This document shows positions 36,602 to 46,147 of a stretch of 64,000 bases of DNA, one piece after another. Positions within the stretch are counted from its first letter, which is position 1. Each line of letters starts with the position of its first letter. The stretch is from a virus. The position numbers were made by a program, and so were the translations under genes. The notes under the pieces were generated by a model, which saw only the letters and a program-made list of their open reading frames with translations, did no database searches and had not been told where the DNA came from. The stretch is taken from the IMG/VR virus record IMGVR_UViG_3300033153_013152, positions 109,366-173,365 of that record. The stretch is one strand, 5' to 3'.

Positions 36602-37536
36602 TCAAAACTCTCCAACTCAATCAATCTAGAAGAATCATAAATTAAACTACTGTGACCATAATCAATTTCATCTACAACCCTTATATCTTTTATTTGTTCC
36701 TCTTTTCTTGTTGCAAACTTATCTAAATAATTCCAATTGTTATCAAACAACAAAACCCAAGAAATAAAATCATCTCTATTTTTTCTATTTTTTTCTTGTT
36801 TAACTACTCCAACCAAAAAACCATCTTTATATTTAGCAAAACCTTTAAAATAATATTCTTTATCAATAAAAGACAAATTATTATCAAGAAAATTTATTTT
36901 CATAAATTCATATTTATTTGTTTTCAAATCACGAATATAAACATCATTAGTCAATGATGACAAAGAATATAAAACATTATCAAATATTATAATATTATGA
37001 TTTTGAAAACCAACATTTTCTATTTTATTTAATAACAAAAAATCAGAAGAATAAACATTAATAAAAGATGGTTTATCGTTATTGTGACAACAAACATAAA
37101 ATTTATTTCTATTAAAATGAATTGAATTTGGATGACAATTACCCTCTTTAAAATCAATACTTCTTAAAAATTTACAATTAAAATCTTTTTCAATTAAAAC
37201 AACATCAACCCTATTCATACCCGTATTAACAATACAAAGAAAATTCCCAATAGATAAAATTTGATGTATATCATCAAAAAAAACACCATCATCAATACTC
37301 GAATTCAATTCTTTTATATTTTTATCATTATCTATAACAAAAATCTTATTACCCCTAGAAACAAAAAAATAATTTTCATTCCAACTACACCCAAAAAAAT
37401 TATCATATAAAATTTTACTATTCTTTCTTTTGGTAAAAAAGGGATAAAATTTTTCATTAATGTATATATAAGCTCCATAGTTTGTAACATATATAAAATT
37501 TGGAAACTTACCCATTACTACATTACAATTACTCAT
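36598..37536 (-). CDS. Beta-propeller-like protein, paralogue 2, 312 aa
   Basis: Similar to the 288- and 300-aa proteins: CSWNENYFFVSRG, CHNNDKPSFINVYSSD, YFKGFAKYKDGFLVG, SWVLLFDNNWNYLD and DIRVVDEIDYGHS. It is more diverged, with extra Asn-rich loops. Three copies in the same cassette suggest a defined but unknown role near glycan enzymes. Confidence 0.6.
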   Translation of the reverse strand: MSNCNVVMGKFPNFIYVTNYGAYIYINEKFYPFFTKRKNSKILYDNFFGCSWNENYFFVSRGNKIFVIDNDKNIKELNSSIDDGVFFDDIHQILSIGNFLCIVNTGMNRVDVVLIEKDFNCKFLRSIDFKEGNCHPNSIHFNRNKFYVCCHNNDKPSFINVYSSDFLLLNKIENVGFQNHNIIIFDNVLYSLSSLTNDVYIRDLKTNKYEFMKINFLDNNLSFIDKEYYFKGFAKYKDGFLVGVVKQEKNRKNRDDFISWVLLFDNNWNYLDKFATRKEEQIKDIRVVDEIDYGHSSLIYDSSRLIELESFE

Positions 37537-38020
37537 CTAATACCTCAAATAGTCTATATCTATTATTAATATACAATATTGCTTCAGCTACTGCCCTATC
37601 TCCACCTCTTCTGTTTATAACAACATCTGCCTTATCCTTTACACAATCTAATGCATCAATAACAGTTATTCCACAATTAGAATTTTTTAAACATATTACA
37701 TCATTTAGACTATCTCCCATATAAATTATTTCCTCAAAAGGATATTTTTCTTTTACCCACATCCATCTTTGATGCGAATTTCCTTTAACCAAATCTAATT
37801 GCAAATTCATTTCCTTAACTATTCTTTTTTCTGTTATTCCAAAACCTCTTTTATCTGCAGAAATAACATTAACTCTAATTAAAGTAGAAATTTCATAAAG
37901 CATTTCCCAATCATCACAACCAACACACTTCATTTCCTTTCCACGCTTAGTATAATACATTTTTCCATCAGTCAGACATCCATCAAAATCTAAAACAAAA
38001 ACCAAATCTTCTCTAAACAT
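37529..38020 (-). CDS. HAD phosphatase, KdsC-like, 163 aa
   Basis: FVLDFDGCLTDGKMYYT, NVISADKRGFGITEKR and IIYMGDSLNDVICLKNS give the HAD motifs. It is a paralogue of 28867-29409; the two may act on different intermediates. Its start overlaps the bifunctional nucleotidyltransferase gene stop by eight bases. Confidence 0.8.
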   Translation of the reverse strand: MFREDLVFVLDFDGCLTDGKMYYTKRGKEMKCVGCDDWEMLYEISTLIRVNVISADKRGFGITEKRIVKEMNLQLDLVKGNSHQRWMWVKEKYPFEEIIYMGDSLNDVICLKNSNCGITVIDALDCVKDKADVVINRRGGDRAVAEAILYINNRYRLFEVLDE

Positions 38021-39614
38021 ATTTTTCCCTTAGAGTCTTCCATAAATAATATTTTCCATAAAAATACAACCACTCATCCAAAGGATATTCATGCAAAGGA
38101 CTCATATTCAAAAAAATTATAGCACTAATCATCCTCACTTTATTTATATCATACTTTTCACTAAAAAGCCACTCCTCAAAATAATCTTTCCCCCTTTCCG
38201 TATTAACATCAATTTCTACAAAAGCCTTAGCAGGAATATTATTTTCAACATAATATTTACCCTTATTTATTTTTTCTCTCGGAAAAAGAAAGCTAGCATA
38301 TAACTTACCTAAATCATAATAAACATCACCATACTCAACAAGACCACCAAAATCTTGTCTCCAATCTACAAACCTAAAATCATAATCATTAACATTAAAA
38401 ATGACATTTGATAAATTAAAATCACCATGTATATTAGCAGGTATCCCATTAGAAATATAATCCCAATTTATACAATTTAAAACAAAATCAATATCTGGAA
38501 TCTTTACTCCATTTATCAAAGATCTATCCAACACATAACTTCTTTCTCTCTTTAATTTTCCCAATCTAGCCAATGTCTTATCATAATAAAATTTCTTACA
38601 ACAATCCTTAAAAATTAACTTTTCTGTATCGCACAATTCCTTTGGTTGCCACATATTCTCCTTGGCAAATTCCAACAACATAGGAATAATTTCATGAAAC
38701 CAAACCATAGTAGATACATCAAGACCTTCACTATATTCATACTTATAAAAATTCTTTGAACTATCTAATATCTTAGGAACAACATTTACCAATTTCTTTG
38801 CCCTTTCCAATCTTCCACTAACTATATTTTCATTATAAAAATATTTAACTATAGTTTTATTATTAAAAATATAAATTTCTTCATCTAACTTATCTAAATT
38901 GTCCAACCCAACAAAACTTTTCCTAGCCCTTTTCAATCCAGATTCACAACCAGTATCATACCAAACAACATTATAAACCTTTAAATCATCCATATTCAAA
39001 GCAGCAGGAGAAACTTGAAATTCACCATCAACCAAAGTATGATCATTCTCTAATAATTCCCAAAAATGCTCATAATCTTCTACATGAAAAACACCTATAA
39101 AAGCATTATCGGTTCCTTTTTTTTGCTTATTGTAATACTTCTCCACCAACCCATCAACAACTTTAACTGTACAATATTTATCTGCATCTTTTTGTTGTAT
39201 TTTACTACATGCAACCCAATTCCCCCTCTCTTGTGTCAAATCAACATATTCACCCAAATCAACACAAATAGACCAATTTATAATAGAATCACAATTAATA
39301 TAATGAAATGGTTGTTCTAAAAATGGTTTACATTTTTTTAACGCATATCCGGGACCTGCACCAGGCTCCGAATATTTATCTATATCTACAAAATAAAAAT
39401 CTCTTTCAGGATATACTATCTTTAAATATTGTTTTACTATATCTCCCTTATACCCCAAAGCAATAACATATTCGGTTGTATCTGGAAATGCTTCAACTAT
39501 ATGAGAAATTACTGCCTTATTTCCAACTTTCAATAAAGATTTGTTGAAATACCTAGTTCTTTCGTCTAATCTACTACCTTTTCCAGCAGTAAGAATGCAA
39601 ACTCTATTGTACAT
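38013..39614 (-). CDS. Nucleotidyltransferase fused to APH/choline-kinase-like domain, 533 aa
   Basis: Residues 1-230 are a sugar-1-phosphate or phosphocholine nucleotidyltransferase (ILTAGKGSRLDERTRYFNKS, INCDS, VDGEFQVSP). Residues about 270-533 are kinase-like, with NIHGDFNLSNVIF (H-G-D-x4-N) and FVDWRQDFGG (the Asp metal ligand). The arrangement recalls LicC-LicA or HddC-like fusions that activate and attach a small group. In this cassette it could make a CDP/GDP-sugar and phosphorylate a partner. Confidence 0.75.
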   Translation of the reverse strand: MYNRVCILTAGKGSRLDERTRYFNKSLLKVGNKAVISHIVEAFPDTTEYVIALGYKGDIVKQYLKIVYPERDFYFVDIDKYSEPGAGPGYALKKCKPFLEQPFHYINCDSIINWSICVDLGEYVDLTQERGNWVACSKIQQKDADKYCTVKVVDGLVEKYYNKQKKGTDNAFIGVFHVEDYEHFWELLENDHTLVDGEFQVSPAALNMDDLKVYNVVWYDTGCESGLKRARKSFVGLDNLDKLDEEIYIFNNKTIVKYFYNENIVSGRLERAKKLVNVVPKILDSSKNFYKYEYSEGLDVSTMVWFHEIIPMLLEFAKENMWQPKELCDTEKLIFKDCCKKFYYDKTLARLGKLKRERSYVLDRSLINGVKIPDIDFVLNCINWDYISNGIPANIHGDFNLSNVIFNVNDYDFRFVDWRQDFGGLVEYGDVYYDLGKLYASFLFPREKINKGKYYVENNIPAKAFVEIDVNTERGKDYFEEWLFSEKYDINKVRMISAIIFLNMSPLHEYPLDEWLYFYGKYYLWKTLREKYV

Positions 39615-40602
39615 TTGAATTCAAATATTCTCTAATCAATCTATCACACTTAATTAAAAATGGCTTCTCGCAAAAATGTTTTTTTACTTCCTCCTTATCC
39701 GTATCAAAATGTCTTCCCAAAAACTCTCTCATTTCTGGAGATCCAAAATGATAAACAACATGATGCGAATACGGAATATCAAAACCCATAATCTGTTCCA
39801 AATATCCATCATTAGACAAACCAACAGTTCTCCATCCTTCAATCAAAGGATCAATACTACCAAGATATTCACTAACCAAACAAAATTTATTCCATGTTTC
39901 ACCAGGAGGATACTTGTCTATTGGATACGCTCCCTCATCATAATAAGGCAAAAATTTTTCCAAAATAGTTACAATTTCATAAAACAATTTAGAATTTTCC
40001 TCTTTCATCTTTACAAAATCTTCTATATTCCTGTGCCCATTTGTATCAACTAAACATTGATTCTTTACTAAAACCCTATCATTATCAGAATATTTAAAAA
40101 TTTGTGGTGTTTTTCCGGGTCTAATTAGGTCCAAAACTTCTCTCAAAAACAAACATTGAACAGGTTGACCCATCACAGAATCATAAGATCTCCAAAATTG
40201 AGTACCAACACCAACCTTTCCAATTGGAAAATCTTTAAAATGTGTATTGCCAATTATCTTTTCGTAATAACCACTATCCATTCTATCAACAAACATTTTC
40301 AACCAATTATCTTTTGTCATACAGGTATCATCGTGATTGAAAAAATAATAAGAATAATCCTTATTTTGTTCCCAAGCCCTATTGTAATTGGTTTCCACCC
40401 TGCCATTAGGAACAGTTTCAACTCTATATTTCTTAGATAATTTATCCAATAATTTTAAATGTTTTTTATCTGTACTTTCTGCATCCAAAATTAAAATTTC
40501 ATGAGGATATCCTGCATCATGCTTCCTCATTGACTCAAGTTCAAACTCTAACAAAGCTGAGTTATTTCTCGTTACTATGACAACCAATACTTCGTCTTTC
40601 AT
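39604..40602 (-). CDS. Family 2-like glycosyltransferase, 332 aa
   Basis: From ATG 40602 (MKDEVLVVIVTRNNSALLEF) the GT2 fold is seen, with LILDAESTDKKHL, NRAWEQNKDYSYYFFNHDDT (acidic DD pair) and a Trp/His-rich second half. The GGGAG site precedes it. It is likely to elongate the phage glycan. Confidence 0.75.
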   Translation of the reverse strand: MKDEVLVVIVTRNNSALLEFELESMRKHDAGYPHEILILDAESTDKKHLKLLDKLSKKYRVETVPNGRVETNYNRAWEQNKDYSYYFFNHDDTCMTKDNWLKMFVDRMDSGYYEKIIGNTHFKDFPIGKVGVGTQFWRSYDSVMGQPVQCLFLREVLDLIRPGKTPQIFKYSDNDRVLVKNQCLVDTNGHRNIEDFVKMKEENSKLFYEIVTILEKFLPYYDEGAYPIDKYPPGETWNKFCLVSEYLGSIDPLIEGWRTVGLSNDGYLEQIMGFDIPYSHHVVYHFGSPEMREFLGRHFDTDKEEVKKHFCEKPFLIKCDRLIREYLNSNVQ

Positions 40603-40604
40603 GT

Positions 40605-41528
40605 TTACTCCCAAAATGTATCAAGAATATTCTCTAAAATTGTTTTAGCATCTAAACACGAAAGAAAACGAAGATATTCTTGATCACCAGAAACTTGAGC
40701 AAACGTATCTTGAATTCCGAATCTCATAAAACCTACTGGAATATTCGATTCCATTAGATATTCAGCTACTGCTCCACCAAAACCACCATTAATATTGTGT
40801 TCTTCAATAGTTACAATATTTTGAGACCAAACAGCAATTTCCTCAATACATTCAACATCTAAAGGCTTAACAAATGGAAATGTAGCGACACCACACATAA
40901 GACCCCTTTTTTCTATTTCTTCTCTGACTTTTATTGCTGTTGGCAACATATTACCAGTAGAAAACAAAGTCAAATCTTTTCCTTCATAAAGATGAATTCC
41001 TTTGCCAAATTCAATCATTGACATTTCACCTTCACTAATTTCTGGTTCCCCACCCCTACCCAAACGCAAATAACATGGACAAGGATTATCATGCAAACAC
41101 CACATCACACGATTAACTTCTTGTGGCGTACTAGGACATGCAACAACCATATTTGGTATAGATCTCATAATCGCAATATCTTCAATGGCATGATGCGTTG
41201 GTCCATTATGGCCATAACATAAACCACCACCAACACCAACAATTGTAACATTTGTCCTGTTATAAGCAACATCATTACGAATATGTTCACAACATCTCAA
41301 AGTAACAAATGGAGCAATAGAATACACATAAGGCTTAAAACCTGCCTTTGCCATACCTGCAGCCATACTCACCATATTTGCTTCCGCAATACCCACATTG
41401 TAAAATCTATTGGGAAATTTTTCCTTAAAACTATCAAATATCTTATAGCCCAAATCACCAACAAGCAATACTACTCTATCATCTTGTTCTGCTATTTTTT
41501 CAATAGTTTCCACAAATGCATTACGCAT
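40605..41528 (-). CDS. Transketolase C-terminal subunit 2
   Basis: GDLGYKIFDSFKEKFP, VGIAEANMVSMAAGMAKAG with catalytic Glu, GVGGGLCYGHNGPTHHAIED and LRLGRGGEP identify it. The gene overlaps its N-terminal partner by eight bases. It is a second split transketolase in the window, diverged from the pair at 29418-31147, which suggests a different substrate. Confidence 0.9.
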   Translation of the reverse strand: MRNAFVETIEKIAEQDDRVVLLVGDLGYKIFDSFKEKFPNRFYNVGIAEANMVSMAAGMAKAGFKPYVYSIAPFVTLRCCEHIRNDVAYNRTNVTIVGVGGGLCYGHNGPTHHAIEDIAIMRSIPNMVVACPSTPQEVNRVMWCLHDNPCPCYLRLGRGGEPEISEGEMSMIEFGKGIHLYEGKDLTLFSTGNMLPTAIKVREEIEKRGLMCGVATFPFVKPLDVECIEEIAVWSQNIVTIEEHNINGGFGGAVAEYLMESNIPVGFMRFGIQDTFAQVSGDQEYLRFLSCLDAKTILENILDTFWE

Positions 41529-42297
41529 CTATAATCTCCTCAAAAGCTTTCTTTAGTTCGTCAATATTGGGTGGACGATAATGCCACAACAAATCATTTT
41601 CCATAAATGAAACACCTTTTCCTTTTGTTGTTTCGGCAATTACAACAACAGGATAATCAACAATATTCTTTGCCCAATACAAAATTTTAACTAAATCTAC
41701 AACATCATTACCATTCCACTGATCATGAATATCCCAACCAAAAGATTCAAATTTCTCTCGCAATTCTAACTGATCAATAAACCCATTTGCTTGCATTCTA
41801 TTATTATCAACTATTGCAACAATATTATCCAATTTTAAATTACTAGCAAGCATTGCAGCTTCCCAAACACTTCCCTCGTTACACTCACCATCACCAAGAA
41901 GAACAAACTCTTTTCCTGATTTATTATCAATCTTTCTTGCAAGAGCCCTACCTACTGCCAATGACAAACCATGACCCAAACTACCAGTACCAAAATCAAT
42001 ACCTGGAATTTTTGGCGAAGGATGTTCTGCCAATATACTTCCATTTTTTCCATATCTAAACAACAGATCTTTAGGAAAATATCCTTTATCTGCTAATACA
42101 GCATAAAGAGACATACATCCATGACCTTTACTTAAAATAAAATTATCTTCTTCTTTCATTACTTCATAATACAAAGCAACTAAAATTTCAACTTGAGATA
42201 ACGCACAAGCAATATGAGAAGATGGAGCACGATAAGCCATCCTAAGAGATTCAACTCTAATTTCTTTACACTTTTTCTTTAACGATTCTTCATCCAT
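41521..42297 (-). CDS. Transketolase N-terminal subunit 2
   Basis: From ATG 42297 (AAGGA nine bases upstream) the motifs APSSHIACALSQVEI, TGSLGHGLSLAVGRALA, LLGDGECNEGSVWEAAML and DNNRMQANG form the ThDP site. The equivalent of the first His appears in the SSHIA segment. It overlaps the preceding epimerase end by 19 bases. Confidence 0.88.
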   Translation of the reverse strand: MDEESLKKKCKEIRVESLRMAYRAPSSHIACALSQVEILVALYYEVMKEEDNFILSKGHGCMSLYAVLADKGYFPKDLLFRYGKNGSILAEHPSPKIPGIDFGTGSLGHGLSLAVGRALARKIDNKSGKEFVLLGDGECNEGSVWEAAMLASNLKLDNIVAIVDNNRMQANGFIDQLELREKFESFGWDIHDQWNGNDVVDLVKILYWAKNIVDYPVVVIAETTKGKGVSFMENDLLWHYRPPNIDELKKAFEEIIDA

Positions 42298-43205
42298 TCT
42301 ATGTTCTTCCTTAAACCCTCTCTTAGAGATGTTTTTGGTTTCCATCCAAAAGCTTCATATATTTTAGAACTATCAGAAAACCAAATTGGAGAATCCCAAT
42401 CTTTTCCTTTTCTTCCCCAATTACACTTAACTTCCTTTCCCGTCAATTCAAAAACAGTATCCACAACATCACCTATTGTTGATTGGATACCAGTTCCAAC
42501 ATTAAAAATTTCACCATTATAAAAAATACCACAATTATCTTCCAACTTCAAACACAAATCAATAACATCATCCACATAAACAAAATCTCTAGCAATACCT
42601 CGAAAAGCCAAATCCAATTCTTTACCTTCCAACGTATTTCTAATAACTGAAGTAATCAATCTACCCGGTCTTTCATATGGACCATACACACTAAAAAACC
42701 TCAAATTAATAATTGGTTTAGTTTCTATAAGAGCATGAGTTTGACAAAAAAGAGTTTGTGCCCCCTTTGCAAAAGAATGATAACTATTTGGCTCTAAATA
42801 ATCGTTTTCTCTCATACCTTGCCTTTTGGTACCATACTCAGAAGAACTTCCCGCATTTACAAACAATTTATATTCATATGGCAAAAGAGTATCTAAAAGA
42901 TTATAAGTTCCCAAAATATTTGTCTTTATGTCTCCATCAACACTATCACTTTGAGAAGAAGCTTTATTGGCTGCAAAATGATAAATAACATCTGGCTTTA
43001 TATCTTTTATTGCAGAAAACAATGAAATTTTTTCTACAAGATCTACTTCATAAAACTTTATATCTCTTTGTATATCTTCTATTCTCCAAATATCAGAATT
43101 AGGTCTAATAAAAATACTTATTATATTGCCATCATTCAAAAGCTTACGACATAAATGACTACCAATAAAACCAGTTGCACCAGTCACCAATATTCTTTTA
43201 CCCAC
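42279..43205 (-). CDS. NAD-dependent sugar epimerase/dehydratase 2, 308 aa
   Basis: GTG 43205 after GGAG at seven bases is preferred over TTG 43220. VTGATGFIGSHLCRKLLNDG is the SDR motif; AGSSSEYG and YHSFAK provide the catalytic Ser and Tyr-Lys; ARDFVYVDDVID is typical of GDP-mannose dehydratase/epimerase relatives. It probably makes a modified NDP-sugar. It overlaps the RmlD-like gene end by eight bases. Confidence 0.85.
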   Translation of the reverse strand: MGKRILVTGATGFIGSHLCRKLLNDGNIISIFIRPNSDIWRIEDIQRDIKFYEVDLVEKISLFSAIKDIKPDVIYHFAANKASSQSDSVDGDIKTNILGTYNLLDTLLPYEYKLFVNAGSSSEYGTKRQGMRENDYLEPNSYHSFAKGAQTLFCQTHALIETKPIINLRFFSVYGPYERPGRLITSVIRNTLEGKELDLAFRGIARDFVYVDDVIDLCLKLEDNCGIFYNGEIFNVGTGIQSTIGDVVDTVFELTGKEVKCNWGRKGKDWDSPIWFSDSSKIYEAFGWKPKTSLREGLRKNIEWMKNR

Positions 43206-44064
43206 CACATTTCTCCACAATATTAAATTCTTTCATTTCCTCTAATTGTTCTTTTATATCTAAAATATCAAAAAATTTATATGGTCTCATATCAGAATTG
43301 GGCCATTCATATTTTGTTCTCAATAGCATAAACTTTCTTTGTTCTGAATCTACTGCATTTATTTTCATATTCAAACCATAAACATCATCAATCAATTCAA
43401 TCAACTCACACTTAGAAACCAATCTAGGAGAAAACAAATGCCTAACACCTTTCCAATACAATTCTTCTTCAATAATTTTATCAACTATCTTAGCATATTG
43501 CAAACACGTAATTCCATTCCACAAATGATTCATAAATCCATTCACTTCCTTATTTTTATTGCTTTTGGCCCACTCAACTAAAGATCTTCCCTGACCAACT
43601 TCTTCTCCAATAACTGACGCCCTAATAACGCAACAATTTTCTGGTTCCCCCAAAGATTTACTTCTACCGTACAAATCTATAGCATCATGCGTATCGGTTT
43701 CAATATAAGAACCATAGCCACCACCATATACACAATCTGTAGTAATATGAATTAAATTAGAACCCTCAATCTCACAAATATTCGCCAACCAATGAGGAAA
43801 CACAGAATTAACAAAAATAGTTTGAGCTACACCAACATCTTTTACTCTTGGCTTAATAATTCCTGCACAATTTATTACAACATCACCATATGTTTGTTCC
43901 AAATAATCCTGAAGATCTGGATATCTAATATCAAACAAATCAAAATCTTTTCTAGTATATTCATATACATGACTATGCCTAATCTTTAAGTATTCAGAAA
44001 CGTAACGACCCAACATTCCATGTGCGCCAAAAATATGTATATTTGGATAAGTTCTTTTTTTCAT
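43198..44064 (-). CDS. RmlD-like NDP-sugar reductase, 288 aa
   Basis: IHIFGAHGMLGRYVSEYLKI matches the dTDP-4-dehydrorhamnose reductase NADPH loop; ITTDCVYGGG and YGRSKSLGE provide the catalytic Tyr-x3-Lys. It would reduce a 4-keto nucleotide sugar. The RmlC-like epimerase gene follows with an ATGA-type overlap, so the two act together as in deoxysugar pathways. Confidence 0.82.
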   Translation of the reverse strand: MKKRTYPNIHIFGAHGMLGRYVSEYLKIRHSHVYEYTRKDFDLFDIRYPDLQDYLEQTYGDVVINCAGIIKPRVKDVGVAQTIFVNSVFPHWLANICEIEGSNLIHITTDCVYGGGYGSYIETDTHDAIDLYGRSKSLGEPENCCVIRASVIGEEVGQGRSLVEWAKSNKNKEVNGFMNHLWNGITCLQYAKIVDKIIEEELYWKGVRHLFSPRLVSKCELIELIDDVYGLNMKINAVDSEQRKFMLLRTKYEWPNSDMRPYKFFDILDIKEQLEEMKEFNIVEKCGG

Positions 44065-44516
44065 CTATATCTAACTCCCCAAGGATTGATTAGATTCCAT
44101 TTATACCTATAATCATCATTCTTACTTTCTTCCAACGTTGCCGAAGAAAAAAAGATAATTTTAGTATTTTCTTCTAAAGTTTTAAATCCATTAGCATAAC
44201 CTTCTGGAATAAATAAAATTCCTGGCATATGAGAAGTCATAACCACTCTAACAAGAGAAGGATCTTTTTTATTTTGATTCTTAACATCTTCAATATCTTC
44301 CAAAGGAACTAAACAAATTAATGCAGAACCGCTGACAACATATGCATACTTTCTTTCTTTTAAATGACCATGCCAAGCCCTAATATATCCCTTTTCGTGA
44401 TTTTCTACAACATAAAATCTTTTTATGTCATCAAATTTAAAATCATTAAAAAAAGACAAATAACCTCTATCATCTACAAATAAATCACCTTCTACCAATT
44501 CAACTTTATTATTCAT
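44061..44516 (-). CDS. RmlC/FdtA-like sugar 3,5-epimerase or ketoisomerase, 151 aa
   Basis: The cupin motif RFYVVENHEKGYIRAWHGHL with Glu/His ligands and GILFIPEGYANGFKTLEE is of the dTDP-4-keto-sugar 3,5-epimerase or FdtA type. With the neighbouring reductase and epimerases this forms a deoxysugar-like set. The length is slightly shorter than RmlC. Confidence 0.78.
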   Translation of the reverse strand: MNNKVELVEGDLFVDDRGYLSFFNDFKFDDIKRFYVVENHEKGYIRAWHGHLKERKYAYVVSGSALICLVPLEDIEDVKNQNKKDPSLVRVVMTSHMPGILFIPEGYANGFKTLEENTKIIFFSSATLEESKNDDYRYKWNLINPWGVRYR

Positions 44517-45459
44517 TTAAAACCTCTTATTTGCAATATATAAACCATTATTATACAAAATACTAAAAGGATCCTTAATTCTTTTATTTTCCAACAAATA
44601 CTTAATATTATAAATTTCTTGTCTAACACTAATAACTGGACGATAATCAAAAACAGAATTAACCAAATCAGTACTAACTCTATAATTTCTTTCATCTTGA
44701 AAAGATTTTTTTACATATTCAACATCTATATCAGGAAAAACATCTACAATTTCTTCTGATAAATCCTTAATTTTAACATTCTTATAGGCCAAATTATATA
44801 ATCCTTCGTGTTTTTTTTCACACGCTTCACGAATATAACCGGCTATATCTTCAACAGAAATTATTGGTCTCCATTGGTTGCCACCATTTACAACAATCTT
44901 TTTTTCATTAAATGCCCTAATTGTTAAAATATTTACAACCAAATCAGCCCTAATTCTACTATGCAAATCACCCATTCCATAAACAGTACCGAGTCTAAAA
45001 ATAGTACCACCAACTTCTAAAACGTGCTTTTCTGCTCTTAATTTAGTAGAAGCATAACAAGATAAAGGATTTGTTTTGCCATATTCATTTAAAATATCAT
45101 TATTAATACCATATACAGATGCAGAACTCATAAAAATTATATGCTTATTTTCCGGTAAAAATTTACATATTTTTTTAACTGCTTCATAATTAACTTCTTC
45201 TGTTAATTGTTGATTTACAGCACAAGCCGGATCTCCCACAATAGCACCCAACAAAACAACAACATCAACATCTCTAGATGATTCTACAACTTTTTGTGTA
45301 TCCCTTATGTCTCCAAAAATAAATTCTAATGGTTTCAAATAACGATCTTCGTATAGTAAATTATCATAAACCTTAACTTCATAACCAAAATTTGACAATA
45401 AATCACAAGTCAATCCGACCAATATATCCAGCACCACCTACAACCAAAACTTTAGACAT
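44517..45459 (-). CDS. NAD-dependent sugar epimerase 3, read through a CGGA +1 frameshift, 313 aa
   Basis: ATG 45459 overlaps the deacetylase stop by eight bases. Frame 0 reads MSKVLVVGGAGYIG, then CGG at codon 15 and a stop three codons on. Skipping the C gives YIGGLTCDLLSNFGYEVKV and a protein of 313 residues with the SSASVYG and YASTKLRAEK catalytic motifs and FRLGTVYGMGD. The gene would not encode an active enzyme without the shift. Confidence 0.86.
45414..45417 (-). other. CGGA recoding site in epimerase 3
   Basis: In-frame GGT CGG ATT, followed by TGA. Skipping the C gives GYIG-G-LTCDLL, the end of the Rossmann motif and start of the next helix. Confidence 0.82.
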
Positions 45460-46147
45460 TTTGTACCATCCTATGAATCTTATATGCTTCCGCATATTTT
45501 ATACCAATTTCTGCACCTCTAATTTTACTAATTCTTTCCAAATTCTCAACACTTCTAGAATATGGATCACTTCGCATTTGACTATTATGTAATTTAATAA
45601 GTTCTAACTTAAAATTACAATCTTCTTTTGTCATTGGTAAATAAAAAGTTGGTTTAAAATTTTCTCCAACTGTCCAACTATATGGTTCTTCATATTCTAA
45701 CACACAATTTACAAAATGTTTCATATTTTTTGGAATTGGTCTAAGAGCGGCATATGCAGCATCAAAAACTTTTCTATGATCTTGATTATAACTATTTTGA
45801 AATGGAATACAAACTAAATCAGGTTTAATATATTCTATTTCATTTTCTATATATTTTATCAATTCATTATTCAAGCGATAATCGTAAAACCAACCCTTTG
45901 GTGGAAGAGTATATGATAAATTACCAAATTCAGATACTTTTTTTATCTCTTCAATTCTATCTTCTGTTGTGGTAAAATTTCCATTTGCCTGTCTGACAGA
46001 ATCGACTCCCAAAAGAACATAAGAAAAATACAAAATACTAGTTTTTATTCTATTTTTCTTTGCCCAACCAATTAAACCACCACATCCAATACATTCATCA
46101 TCTGGATGCGGAGACAATATTAAAATATTATTAAAAAACATAATCAT
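45452..46147 (-). CDS. PIG-L/LmbE-type deacetylase, 231 aa
   Basis: ILSPHPDDECIGCGGLIGWA is the zinc-binding motif of GlcNAc deacetylases of the LmbE family; FQNSYNQDHRKVFDAAYAA supplies the third ligand region. It likely removes N-acyl groups from a sugar intermediate, creating an amine for modification. ATG at 46147 or 46141 is uncertain. It overlaps the previous GT gene. Confidence 0.8.
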   Translation of the reverse strand: MIMFFNNILILSPHPDDECIGCGGLIGWAKKNRIKTSILYFSYVLLGVDSVRQANGNFTTTEDRIEEIKKVSEFGNLSYTLPPKGWFYDYRLNNELIKYIENEIEYIKPDLVCIPFQNSYNQDHRKVFDAAYAALRPIPKNMKHFVNCVLEYEEPYSWTVGENFKPTFYLPMTKEDCNFKLELIKLHNSQMRSDPYSRSVENLERISKIRGAEIGIKYAEAYKIHRMVQNV

